Assembly: GCF_028993575.1 (NCBI RefSeq)
Contig: NZ_CP118615.1
Coordinates: 6,911,001-6,975,000, forward strand
DNA: 64,000 nucleotides
Origin: Micromonospora cathayae
Lineage (GTDB): Bacteria > Actinomycetota > Actinomycetes > Mycobacteriales > Micromonosporaceae
Direction of reading: 5' to 3'
In this document: one piece after another, positions 37,775 to 45,650 of the stretch
Numbering within the stretch: the first letter of the stretch is position 1
Layout of the letters: every line of letters begins with the position of its first letter
Program-made: the position numbers and the translations under genes
The notes under the pieces: model-generated
What the model saw: the letters and a program-made list of their open reading frames with translations, nothing else
Databases searched by the model: none
What the model was told of the DNA's origin: nothing

Positions 37775-38254
37775 TTGGACGAGATCACCGTGGTAGAAGA
37801 AGAGCTGTACGCCCACGAGTGCCGCATACGTGACCTCTACGCATCTCGTCTACGAGAGTTCCGGCCGGACGAGCGACTGCTCCAGACGGAGCACACGTAC
37901 GAGGAGAGCAAGGTCCGGGGTGACATGCGGACGATCGATCGAGTCGACACGATCCGGATCTGGGAGTTCAAGATCAACGCCGGATACGAAGGGCTGGGGC
38001 AGATCCTGACCTACCTGGCACTAGCCAGGAAAGACCTTGCCTTCAAGCGGCAGGTTCGAGGGGTCCTCGCGGCCTTCCATATCCAGCCGGAGGTAGCGCT
38101 GGCCATTGAGGTCCTCAACCTAGGAATCGAAGTTGTCATGCTTCCCGAGAAGATGCGCCTTGCCGGAGCCATACCGAGGGTTCGAGAGCCATTGCTCCTA
38201 CCCCAAATCCCTGAGCTTTCAGCACTCCTGCCGCCACGAGCAAAGGACGAATGA
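37775..38254 (+). CDS. PD-(D/E)XK nuclease-like protein
   Basis: A 159-residue protein. RGDMRTIDRVDTIRIWEFKI gives the core pattern: Asp50, then Glu64-x-Lys66 on a hydrophobic strand, followed by GLGQILTYLA, the helix whose Gln76 and Tyr80 are typical of this nuclease fold. That is what the active site of a PD-(D/E)XK endonuclease looks like, although many non-nucleases share it. TTG start with GAGG at 5 nt. Its stop overlaps the next ATG by 4 nt (ATGA), so the two are made together. It is divergent from dpdE. Codons are less GC-rich than in the dpd genes, suggesting separate acquisition. I know no named family. Confidence 0.68.
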   Translation: MDEITVVEEELYAHECRIRDLYASRLREFRPDERLLQTEHTYEESKVRGDMRTIDRVDTIRIWEFKINAGYEGLGQILTYLALARKDLAFKRQVRGVLAAFHIQPEVALAIEVLNLGIEVVMLPEKMRLAGAIPRVREPLLLPQIPELSALLPPRAKDE

Positions 38255-39765
38255 TGACGATCCCCGCAATCCCGAGGACCACCCTCGTTCCAAATGAAGC
38301 AATCCCCGCAGATGAAGCTTTCGGCGGCCTTAAAATTGTTCGATACCAGAGTAATGCTGAACAACGAGCCACCTACGAGGGGTTTCGTTACGAGTTTCAA
38401 CACGAGCTCGCGAAAAGGCACATGGTTCATGGTGCAATCCTCGCCCTGAAGGGCGCGTCGCCCAACTACCGGATCACCGTGATGCTCCATCCCACCCTTC
38501 GGCAGTTCATTGAGATCGTTCGGTATGATCCGGCCGCGCCACCACTAGAGGACTACGAGGCGCTTGGCATGCGATCGGCACACGAGCAAACCCAGCAGGA
38601 CTTCAAGGGCGCCAAGAAGGAGAACCTTCAAAACTTCAAGCAGTACAACGTCGAGGCCATAAGAGGGGACCGGACGGCCTACCTGCCACCGGTGAGCGGA
38701 TGGCAGTCCAGCGAGGTATTTGCAGACACGATTTTCGTTGCCCTCGACGAAAGCAATCCGATGGCCCTGTACGGGATTCTGTACCTTCCCAAGAAGCCAG
38801 TGATGCAGTCTGACGGGCAGACCCAGACCGCTGCGCTTTTTCAGGCCGCAGCGGCAGGAGTCGCAATCAAGGCGGGTGCTCTTGACACTTTCGGCACCAC
38901 CATTGAAATCGAACTCAACGTTACGCCACTCAAGGCTGGTCAGAGCTTCGCAGACCGCAACGGACGGGGCTCGAAGAAGAACAAGAACTTGGTCGCCCTC
39001 ATGGATAACTCATCGGCGCTAGCCCGACTTAGGCAGAGCGCCATCACGGGCACAATCTTCGAGGGCCGATTGGCGGACGGTCGATCGGTGGGCGCGACTG
39101 AGACAGCCACGAAGAACATCGTTGACCTATCAACGATGGACCAGATGCTGCTCAACGTCATTTCGAAAGGCTCCAAAAAGCCAGAGCAGATTAAGCACTA
39201 TCACGTTGAGCATCTGCTGCCCCACTGCCGCGAGTTCCTGCTAATGCTTCAAGATGAGTTTGGGCCATATTGGCTTGACCCCACCCCAAAGGATAGCGAA
39301 CCGTACCGGCGGCTCTACATACATGGATGGGCGTTTGCGCTTAAGGCAATAGCGCTCGCTTATCACGACGCTCGGCGGGACGTCATCACACCACTTGCCG
39401 CCCCGATTGGGATCGGGCTACGCGATGAGCACACTACCACCGCGGAAGCCGAAGTAGCCTATATCAAGGCGACCAAGGATGCGACCTCACCAGAGGTGGC
39501 CGTAACGTTCGACGAATTCAGAAGCCGCCTCAGCAGGATCGACTGGCTTCGTTACCGCAAACACTGGATCGACATCACCGGCTACAAGCTCAGTACGACG
39601 GGATCCAAGAAGACCAGAATAATCAAGGATGGCAGTCCTTATGGCAAGAAGATCGTCGACGGGAAGGCAGAAAACACAGCCGCTGCAATTTCCAATGTAG
39701 CTCGGAAAATCATGTCTGATCACTGGATTGACCTCACCTCCAAGGAGGACGCTCCGGCCGATTAA
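38251..39765 (+). CDS. DndB/DGQHR-like protein with degenerate DGQTQ motif
   Basis: A 504-residue protein. SDGQTQTAALFQAA (DGQTQ at 188-192) followed about 40 residues later by QSFADRNGRGSKKNKNLV reproduces the order DGQHR...FxDxN seen in DndB and DGQHR-domain proteins, but His-Arg is replaced by Thr-Gln. DndB represses and senses phosphorothioate modification genes; DpdB is a relative in this island. Here the motif change suggests a binding rather than catalytic role. The gene is Lys/Asn-rich and lower in GC than its neighbours, so transfer is likely. It is coupled to the PD-(D/E)XK-like gene. A role as partner or sensor for that nuclease is inferred. Confidence 0.66.
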   Translation: MMTIPAIPRTTLVPNEAIPADEAFGGLKIVRYQSNAEQRATYEGFRYEFQHELAKRHMVHGAILALKGASPNYRITVMLHPTLRQFIEIVRYDPAAPPLEDYEALGMRSAHEQTQQDFKGAKKENLQNFKQYNVEAIRGDRTAYLPPVSGWQSSEVFADTIFVALDESNPMALYGILYLPKKPVMQSDGQTQTAALFQAAAAGVAIKAGALDTFGTTIEIELNVTPLKAGQSFADRNGRGSKKNKNLVALMDNSSALARLRQSAITGTIFEGRLADGRSVGATETATKNIVDLSTMDQMLLNVISKGSKKPEQIKHYHVEHLLPHCREFLLMLQDEFGPYWLDPTPKDSEPYRRLYIHGWAFALKAIALAYHDARRDVITPLAAPIGIGLRDEHTTTAEAEVAYIKATKDATSPEVAVTFDEFRSRLSRIDWLRYRKHWIDITGYKLSTTGSKKTRIIKDGSPYGKKIVDGKAENTAAAISNVARKIMSDHWIDLTSKEDAPAD

Positions 39766-39828
39766 CCTCACTGGCGCCGCGCCCTCGCTAACGCAGACGT
39801 GCCACGAGGGTGCGGCTGGCGACTCAGG

Positions 39829-40693
39829 CTAAAGGATGTCTCGTCACTCGGTGAAAGCCTGGCCGGTCAACGGTCGACGTTCAGCCGGCAACGATGATGT
39901 TGTGGAGATGAGCGATGCCGGATGCGGTGTCGGTCAATGTGCTGGCGGCACGCCGGTAGTCGCGCAGGATCTTGAAAGTCTTCATGCGGGCCAGGGCGTG
40001 TTCGACCTGCGCGCGGACGGTGCGGTGTTGCTTGTTCAGGTCCGCCTTCCACTCGGGTAGCTCGCTGCCGTCGGCGGGCTTGCGGTACGGGATGATCACC
40101 TCGGGTTGCCGCGGTAGGCGCCGTCGGCCATGACCGGCCGTCCGGCCAGCTTCTGGTCGATGCCGCTGGTGCGGTAGACGATGGTGTCGTTGCGGTTGCC
40201 GGGTTGCGGATCACCGAGGGCGACGACGAGGCGGGTGTGGGCATCGATGGCGACCTGCAGGTTCGTGCTGCGGTAGTTCTTGCTCGGGGCGGCCAGCCGG
40301 TGGTCCCGAGTCGGGATGAGCGTGCCGTCGACGATGGTGATCTGCTCGACCCGACGCCGACGCCCCGGCGTCAGAGCGAGCAGGGGGCCGACGGTGTCGA
40401 TGACCCGATGCGCAGCGGAGTGCGACACCCCGAACAGCGGGCCGATCTGCCGCATCGTCAGGTTCGTGCGCCAGTACGCGGCCACCAGCATACCCGGTCG
40501 GCGAGATCGAGAGACCACTGCCGGCCCGGCCGACCGTCAGCGATCGCGTCACCGCCACGCTAGGCGACCAGCCAAACGAGGCGGCGGAACTGGGCGGGCT
40601 GCAGCCCAGTGAAGGGAAAGAACCACTCCGGGCGGGCTGCCGCGATCACCTGCACCCGGACATGATCCACCATGGACCGGCCACGGAGTTACG
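39829..40693 (-). mobile_element. IS5-family-like insertion sequence, copy 2 (inverted)
   Basis: It is nearly identical to copy 1 (10062-10942) but inverted. The left end keeps the complete inverted repeat CTAAAGGATGTCTCGTCACT. The right end stops at CACGGAGTTACGA (40693), missing the last ~12 nt of the repeat. A 3-nt deletion removes one codon (SKNYRYST becomes SKNYRST). The two copies bracket about 29 kb. Confidence 0.82.
39881..40638 (-). pseudogene. DDE transposase of IS copy 2
   Basis: The minus-strand pieces match copy 1: the C-terminal part (HNIIVAG) at 39881-40099, the central part at 40096-40518, and an N-terminal part to about 40638. The same stop codon and frame changes are present, plus the 3-nt loss in the centre, so it cannot make a normal transposase. 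Confidence 0.72.
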
Positions 40694-40787
40694 ACCTGGC
40701 CGCGGACGGTGCGGTGCTGGCTGCTCAGGTCCTTCTTCCAGCCCCACGGGGACATTCGGTAGCTCGCTCGCACCACGAGCAGCACCA
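40694..40787 (-). mobile_element. Scrap of a related IS transposase
   Basis: On the minus strand this reads KKDLSSQHRTVRGQV, close to the KADLNKQHRTVRAQV segment near the C-terminus of the IS copies. It is joined to copy 2 where the expected terminal repeat is missing. Both sides share the letters CGACCTG, so a short-homology deletion could have made the junction. Confidence 0.65.
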
Positions 40788-40816
40788 CGGAAAGCTCGGC
40801 TAACCTGCATTCTTCC

Positions 40817-40893
40817 TGGTGGGGCGGGCGGGGCTCGAACCCGCGACCGAGGGATTATGAGTCCCCTGCTCTAACCGGCTGAGCTACCGCCCC
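40817..40893 (-). tRNA. tRNA-Met (CAT anticodon)
   Basis: The minus strand folds as a 77-nt tRNA with encoded CCA. Acceptor GGGGCGG pairs with CCGCCCC, the anticodon loop is CTCATAA (CAT), and the T-loop is GGTTCGAGC. It could be elongator Met or the lysidine-modified Ile-2 tRNA; the sequence alone does not decide. Its 3' end points toward the IS copy and the island, the usual orientation of tRNA integration sites. Confidence 0.9.
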
Positions 40894-41007
40894 CCGTACC
40901 AGCGCGGGGATATTAACCCGGTCGCGCAACCACCGGCCACCACGCACCGACGCGGCGTCGACGATCGTCGGCACGATGGGCAACGCGAGGATAACAGCCT
41001 GCACTGA

Positions 41008-42291
41008 TCATCGACGCCCGGTGGGGGCGGCTCCGGGCGCCCGGGGACCTCCCTGACCCGCCCGCAGGTCGTGCAGCACGGCCCCGGCGGCACGCCAACC
41101 GCTGGCCAGGGCCCCCTGGATGGACGGGCTGTCCCGGTGGTCACCGGCCACGTAGAGACCGTCGCCGAGGGCGACCGGCTTGCGTAGCCGGCCCTGCGGG
41201 GGCGGGGCGGCCGGCAGGGCGTGCGGGATCGAGATCGTGGTCAGGTGTTCCCACTCGTCGGTCGGGCGGCCGTAGAGGCGGGCGGCCTCGGCGCGTACGA
41301 CGGGTTCGGGCGGGGCGGACGGGCCGACCACCGAGGTGGCGACCAGGTGCCGTCCGGCGGGGGCGTACCCGGGTACGGCGTTGCTGAGCACCACCGTGTT
41401 GGCGACCAGTTCGCGGCGGTCCCCGTCGAGCAGCAGGATCGGCTCGATGAGCGGCGGCGCGGCGGCGCTGTGGTAGTACGTGGTGTAGCTGTGCATCCGT
41501 ACCGGGGGCAGGGTCGGCAGCAGTTCGGCGGCGGCCGGCGGGTCGACGGCGACCAGCACGGCGCGGCAGCGCAGCTCGCCGTCGGCGGTGCGGACCCGGC
41601 CGGACGCGACCGCCGTCACCGGTGTCCGTAGGTCGATCAGGTCGGCCGGCAGCGGCGCGGCGACGGCCCGGGGCAGCGCGCCCATCCCCTCGGCGGGCAG
41701 CCCGATCCTGCCCCGAACGAACGAGCGCAGCACCATCGCCAGCACCCGGCTGGAGGTCTCCAGTTCCCGGTCGACGAGGACGCCGGAGAGGAACGGCCGC
41801 AGCAGCTCCTCGATGATGGCGTCGGAGAGACCGGCCCGGCGCAGCGCGGTCTCGCTGGTGCTCTCCGCGGCGTCCAGCAGCCGGCGCGGCGGCAGGGTGG
41901 CGCAGCCGGTGGCGAGCAGGGCGAACCGGAGCCGGTCGGTGAACGTGCCGATGCCGGCCAGGGCGGTGCCGGGGGTGCCGGCCGGCTCGCGGACCGGATG
42001 GACCAGGCGGACCAGCTCCCCGCCCCGGCGGACCAGCACGCCGGAGGTGAACCAGCCGAGGTTCAGGGTGTCCGGGTCGAGCAGGGTGCCGAGTTTCGGG
42101 TACGCGGTGTTGAGGACCTGGAAGCCCCGGTCGAGCCGGTATCCGTCGACCTCGTCGGTGGCTACCCGGCCGCCGATCCGGTCGCCGGCCTCGACCAGTC
42201 GCCAGGGTACGCCGGCGCGGTGCAGGCGGCGGGCGGCGGCCAGGCCGGCCAGGCCGCCGCCGACGATGACGACGTCGGGGTCAGCGGGCAT
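41008..42291 (-). CDS. FAD-dependent amine-oxidase-like oxidoreductase
   Basis: A 427-residue flavoprotein. The N-terminal dinucleotide-binding motif is VVIVGGGLAGLAAARRL, followed by RIGGRVATDEVDGYRLDRGFQ, and the C-terminal FAD motif is LYVAGDHRDSPSIQGALASGWRAA. It belongs to the protoporphyrinogen oxidase/phytoene-desaturase-like superfamily. Its start overlaps the end of the MMPL transporter gene by 11 nt, so they form an operon. Substrate unknown. Confidence 0.84.
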   Translation of the reverse strand: MPADPDVVIVGGGLAGLAAARRLHRAGVPWRLVEAGDRIGGRVATDEVDGYRLDRGFQVLNTAYPKLGTLLDPDTLNLGWFTSGVLVRRGGELVRLVHPVREPAGTPGTALAGIGTFTDRLRFALLATGCATLPPRRLLDAAESTSETALRRAGLSDAIIEELLRPFLSGVLVDRELETSSRVLAMVLRSFVRGRIGLPAEGMGALPRAVAAPLPADLIDLRTPVTAVASGRVRTADGELRCRAVLVAVDPPAAAELLPTLPPVRMHSYTTYYHSAAAPPLIEPILLLDGDRRELVANTVVLSNAVPGYAPAGRHLVATSVVGPSAPPEPVVRAEAARLYGRPTDEWEHLTTISIPHALPAAPPPQGRLRKPVALGDGLYVAGDHRDSPSIQGALASGWRAAGAVLHDLRAGQGGPRAPGAAPTGRR

Positions 42292-44434
42292 CGGTCGGTC
42301 TCTCCTCGGGTTGGGGAGCGCGGGACAGTCGGCCCGGCCACCAGATCCGGGGGCCGAGGTCGTGGGCGAGCGCGGGGACCAGCAGCGACCGGACCACGAT
42401 GGTGTCGATGAGGACGCCGACCGCGACCGCGACGCCGAGTTCCACCAGCACCACCAGCGGGAGTACGGCCAGCGCGGAGAAGGTGGCGGCGAGGACGACC
42501 CCGGCGGACGTGATGACGCCGCCGGTCACCACCAGCCCGTGCCGGACGCCGGGTCGGGTGCCCCGCCGGACCGACTCCTGCCGGACCCGGCTCATCAGGA
42601 AGATGTTGTAGTCGATGCCGAGCGCGACCAGGAAGACGAAGGCGAACAGCGGGAAGGACGCGTCGACACCGGGGAAGTCGAACAGGTACCGGAAGACCAG
42701 CGCGCACAGCCCGAGGGTGGCCGCGTACGACAGCAGCACGGTGAGGATCAGCAGCAGCGGGGCGAGCAGGGCGCGCAGCAGCAGGGCCAGGATCAGCGCG
42801 ATCACCGCCAGCACCACCGGGATGATCACGTTCTGGTCGCGGGTGGCCGCGTCCGAGGTGTCCACGTTGATGGCGGTGAAGCCGCCGACCACCGCGTCGG
42901 CCCCGGGTACCCGGTGCACGGCCTCCCGCAGGTCACGGATGGTGCGTTCGGCGGCGTCGCTGTCCGGTGGGTCGGCGAGGGTGGCCTCGAGTTCGATCCG
43001 TCCGTCGACCACCCTGGGCGGGGCGGCCGGGTCGGGCGGGCCGGCGGTGTCCCCGGTGACCGGACGGACGGCGGCCACCCCGGGTACGCCCCGGGCCACC
43101 TCGGCGACCTGCTGGGCGGTCTGCTGCCGGGTGAAGATGGTGGCCGGGCTGCCGGTGCCGCCCGGGTAGTGCCGGGCGATCACCTCCTGCCCGGCGACCG
43201 AGTCGGTGCGGGTGGTGAACAGGTCGGACTGGCCGAGGGTGGTCGCGCCCAACTGGGTGAGACCGAGCGCGAGGACGGCCAGCGCGACGGCGGTGACCAG
43301 CCAGACCGGCCGGGCCCGGCGGGCCACGAAGTCGGCGATCCGGGTCCAGAGGCGGTGTTCGGTCTGCGGGTCGGCCCGGTCGGGGTGCGGTACCCGGGGC
43401 CAGAACGCCCAGCGTCCGCCGAGGACCAGCAGGGCGGGCAGGAAGGTGAGCATCACCAGCAGGGTGGCGGCGATGCCGATGGCGGCGACCGGCCCGAGGG
43501 CCCGGTTGGAGTTGAGGCTGGACAGCAGCAGGCAGAGCAGGCTGGCGATGGTGGTGCCGCCGGAGGCGACGATGGCCGGGGCGGCGCCCCGCCAGGCGGC
43601 GCGCATGGCGGCCGGGGGTCGGTCGTGCCGGTGCAGTTCCTCCCGGTACCGGGCGATCAGCAGCAGCGCGTAGTCGGTGCCGGCCCCGAAGACCAGTACG
43701 GTGAGGATGCCCTGCGCCTGCCCGTTCAGCTTGACCACGCCGGCGTCGGCGAGCAGGTACACGAAGACGGCGGCGAGGGCGAAGGACATGCCGGCGGCGA
43801 GCAGCGGGGCGATCCAGAGCACCGGGCTGCGGTAGACGATCAGCAGGATGACCAGCACCACGACCAGGGTGACCACGAGCAGGGTGCCGTCGATGGCGGT
43901 GAAGACCTCGATCAGGTCGGCGAGCAGTCCGGCCGGTCCGGCCACGTTGACGGTCAGCCCGCCGGATCCGTTGCCGGCGATGCGCCGTAGCTCGTCGACG
44001 ACCTCGCTGATCCGTTCCCCCGCCGAGTCGTCGATCGGAACGACCACCTGGAGGGCCTGGCCGTCCTCGCTGGGGATGGGCGGGGGCAGCGGGCCGACCA
44101 CCCCGGGCACCCGGGCGAACTCGGCCGCGTCGGCGGCGGCCTGTTGGCGGTCGGCGGCGGTGATGCCGCTGGTGCGTTCGTACACCACCAGGGCGGGGGT
44201 GGTCGGTTCCTTGACGAAGCCGGCGGCCAGGTCCTGGGCCCGGGTCGCTTCGGCGTCGGTGGGGAGGAAGGCGGCGTTGTCGTTGGTGGCGACGTCGCCG
44301 AGCTTGCCCGCGTACGGGCCGGCGACCGCGCCGACCACCAGCCAGCCGAGCACGACGGCCACCGCGACCAGCGTGGCCGTGCCGTGCCGCGGTTTCCCGG
44401 CCATCTCCCCCCGTCCGTACCGGAAGCGACGCAT
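42281..44434 (-). CDS. MMPL family RND-type transporter
   Basis: A 717-residue membrane protein with the two-half architecture of MMPL/RND exporters: one N-terminal helix, an extracytoplasmic domain, five clustered helices, then the same again. The helix stretch contains GAGTDYALLLIARYREEL and, in the second half, GIDYNIFLMSRVRQE, which are the conserved Asp-Tyr segments of proton-coupled MMPL helices. It probably exports a lipid or hydrophobic compound, with the adjacent oxidoreductase acting on the same pathway (inference). Start at 44434 is used; ATG at 44404 (MAGKPRHG) is an alternative. Confidence 0.9.
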   Translation of the reverse strand: MRRFRYGRGEMAGKPRHGTATLVAVAVVLGWLVVGAVAGPYAGKLGDVATNDNAAFLPTDAEATRAQDLAAGFVKEPTTPALVVYERTSGITAADRQQAAADAAEFARVPGVVGPLPPPIPSEDGQALQVVVPIDDSAGERISEVVDELRRIAGNGSGGLTVNVAGPAGLLADLIEVFTAIDGTLLVVTLVVVLVILLIVYRSPVLWIAPLLAAGMSFALAAVFVYLLADAGVVKLNGQAQGILTVLVFGAGTDYALLLIARYREELHRHDRPPAAMRAAWRGAAPAIVASGGTTIASLLCLLLSSLNSNRALGPVAAIGIAATLLVMLTFLPALLVLGGRWAFWPRVPHPDRADPQTEHRLWTRIADFVARRARPVWLVTAVALAVLALGLTQLGATTLGQSDLFTTRTDSVAGQEVIARHYPGGTGSPATIFTRQQTAQQVAEVARGVPGVAAVRPVTGDTAGPPDPAAPPRVVDGRIELEATLADPPDSDAAERTIRDLREAVHRVPGADAVVGGFTAINVDTSDAATRDQNVIIPVVLAVIALILALLLRALLAPLLLILTVLLSYAATLGLCALVFRYLFDFPGVDASFPLFAFVFLVALGIDYNIFLMSRVRQESVRRGTRPGVRHGLVVTGGVITSAGVVLAATFSALAVLPLVVLVELGVAVAVGVLIDTIVVRSLLVPALAHDLGPRIWWPGRLSRAPQPEERPTDAR

Positions 44435-44615
44435 GAATCGACGCAGCCGGAGTCTAAGCCGACACTGGTCATCCTGCCGGGCGGTGCGGCGCCACGGGGC
44501 AAAACCGGCGGTACGGGAGCGGCGCGGGAGCGAAACCGGGGGTCGAGGCCGAGCGCCGGGCCGGGGATACGACGAAGCCCGCCGGGAGTGACCGACGGGC
44601 TGAGGAGTGGAGAAG

Positions 44616-44688
44616 CTCCCCCGTTTGGACTCGAACCAAAAACCTGCCGGTTAACAGCCGGCTGCTCTGCCAATTGAGCTACGGGGGA
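44616..44688 (-). tRNA. tRNA-Asn (GTT anticodon)
   Basis: A 73-nt cloverleaf on the minus strand: acceptor TCCCCCG pairs with CGGGGGA, anticodon loop CTGTTAA (GTT), T-loop GGTTCGAGT. No CCA is encoded. Confidence 0.93.
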
Positions 44689-44756
44689 TCGCGTCCCGGT
44701 GCGGATCTCTCCGCTCGGTGCGACGGGACAAGAGTACAGGACTCCGGGGGGTGTTG

Positions 44757-44802
44757 GTCCAGGGGGTTACCCGGCAACAGTCCAGGGGGTTACCCGGCAA
44801 CT
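44757..44802. repeat. Two tandem 23-bp repeats
   Basis: GTCCAGGGGGTTACCCGGCA is the start of a 23-bp unit found at 44757-44779 and again at 44780-44802, differing only at the last base. It lies in the ~280-bp gap between tRNA-Asn and the YtxH-like gene. No function can be assigned. Confidence 0.8.
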
Positions 44803-44968
44803 TAGAAACGCCACGAAGGCGGACAAATCGTCATCCGGGCGCAAGGAGGTATGAGCGCGGAGCAGGATGGGTAGTTAGCTGCCGACAGCGGAAGCAGGCG
44901 CGACACGACCGCCTCGGCCGGATTCCCGGCACGGGGTCGGTGGCGCGTCAGGTACGAAGGGAGCCGCC

Positions 44969-45379
44969 ATGCGCGGAAAGATCATGTTCCTTGGCGGGCT
45001 GGCTGCGGGATTCGTCCTGGGCGCCCGTGCCGGCCGGGAGAAGTACGAGGAGCTGGTCGTACGGGGCCGCAAGGTGCTGGACCACCCGACCGTGCAGGAG
45101 GCGGCGGGCGTCGCCCAGGCTCAGGCGAACCGGCTCTACAGCGAGGGCAAGGACAAGCTCAGCCACTCGAAGCTGGGTGAGAAGCTGGCCACCGGCAACG
45201 GCGACCGGCAGCAGCTCACCTCGGCCGACGACGCGTTCGCTGGCACGCCGGCCACCGTCGGCGCGAAGACGGGGGCCACCACCGGGACCACCGCCGGCGG
45301 CACGTCGTCGGTCGGCAGCACCGGACCGGGCAGCACCAACCGCAGCAAGCCGACCGGGGCGGGGAACACCCCCGCCTGA
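44969..45379 (+). CDS. Small YtxH-like membrane-anchored protein
   Basis: A 136-residue protein. One short hydrophobic segment (IMFLGGLAAGFVLGARAG, residues 5-22) ends in the GARAGREKYEEL motif common to actinobacterial YtxH-like proteins, then a charged helical region and a Gly/Thr/Ser-rich tail (about 85-136). It is probably membrane attached with the rest in the cytoplasm. GGGAG lies 5 nt before ATG. Function unknown. Confidence 0.78.
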   Translation: MRGKIMFLGGLAAGFVLGARAGREKYEELVVRGRKVLDHPTVQEAAGVAQAQANRLYSEGKDKLSHSKLGEKLATGNGDRQQLTSADDAFAGTPATVGAKTGATTGTTAGGTSSVGSTGPGSTNRSKPTGAGNTPA

Positions 45380-45393
45380 CATAACCGATCCGT

Positions 45394-45426
45394 AGCGGGC
45401 CGGTCACCTTCGGGTGGCCGGCCCGC
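45394..45426 (+). terminator. Hairpin terminator after the YtxH-like gene
   Basis: A stem AGCGGGCCGG-T-CACC with TTCG loop pairs with GGTGGCCGGCCCGCT, with one mismatch, 15 nt after the stop codon at 45379. It has no T-run. Confidence 0.6.
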
Positions 45427-45650
45427 TGTCGTGTGCGCGGCGACTCACCATCAGCGCTGTTCAGCCCACTTTTGTTTCAGGGAGCGAAAGTAGGAGCACT
45501 TCCAAAAAAACTCCTCCCTTCGGCTACTTCTCTTTCGGCGGTGTCACAAATATGGTCCTGCTACGAACCTGGCCAGGCTCTCAACCCGCTAACCACCCTC
45601 CTCAGCCCGTCCCCGGCTGAGGCGGACCCGCCTCCCCAGAGCGAGGTTCG

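Noticed and set aside
38251..39765. Phosphorothioate (Dnd) system
   Set aside because: Only a DndB-like protein is present; there is no DndA, DndC, DndD or DndE.
41588..43990. 800-codon plus-strand frame opposite the MMPL transporter
   Set aside because: Antisense; repeated Gly/Asp/Glu/Gln text typical of shadow frames.
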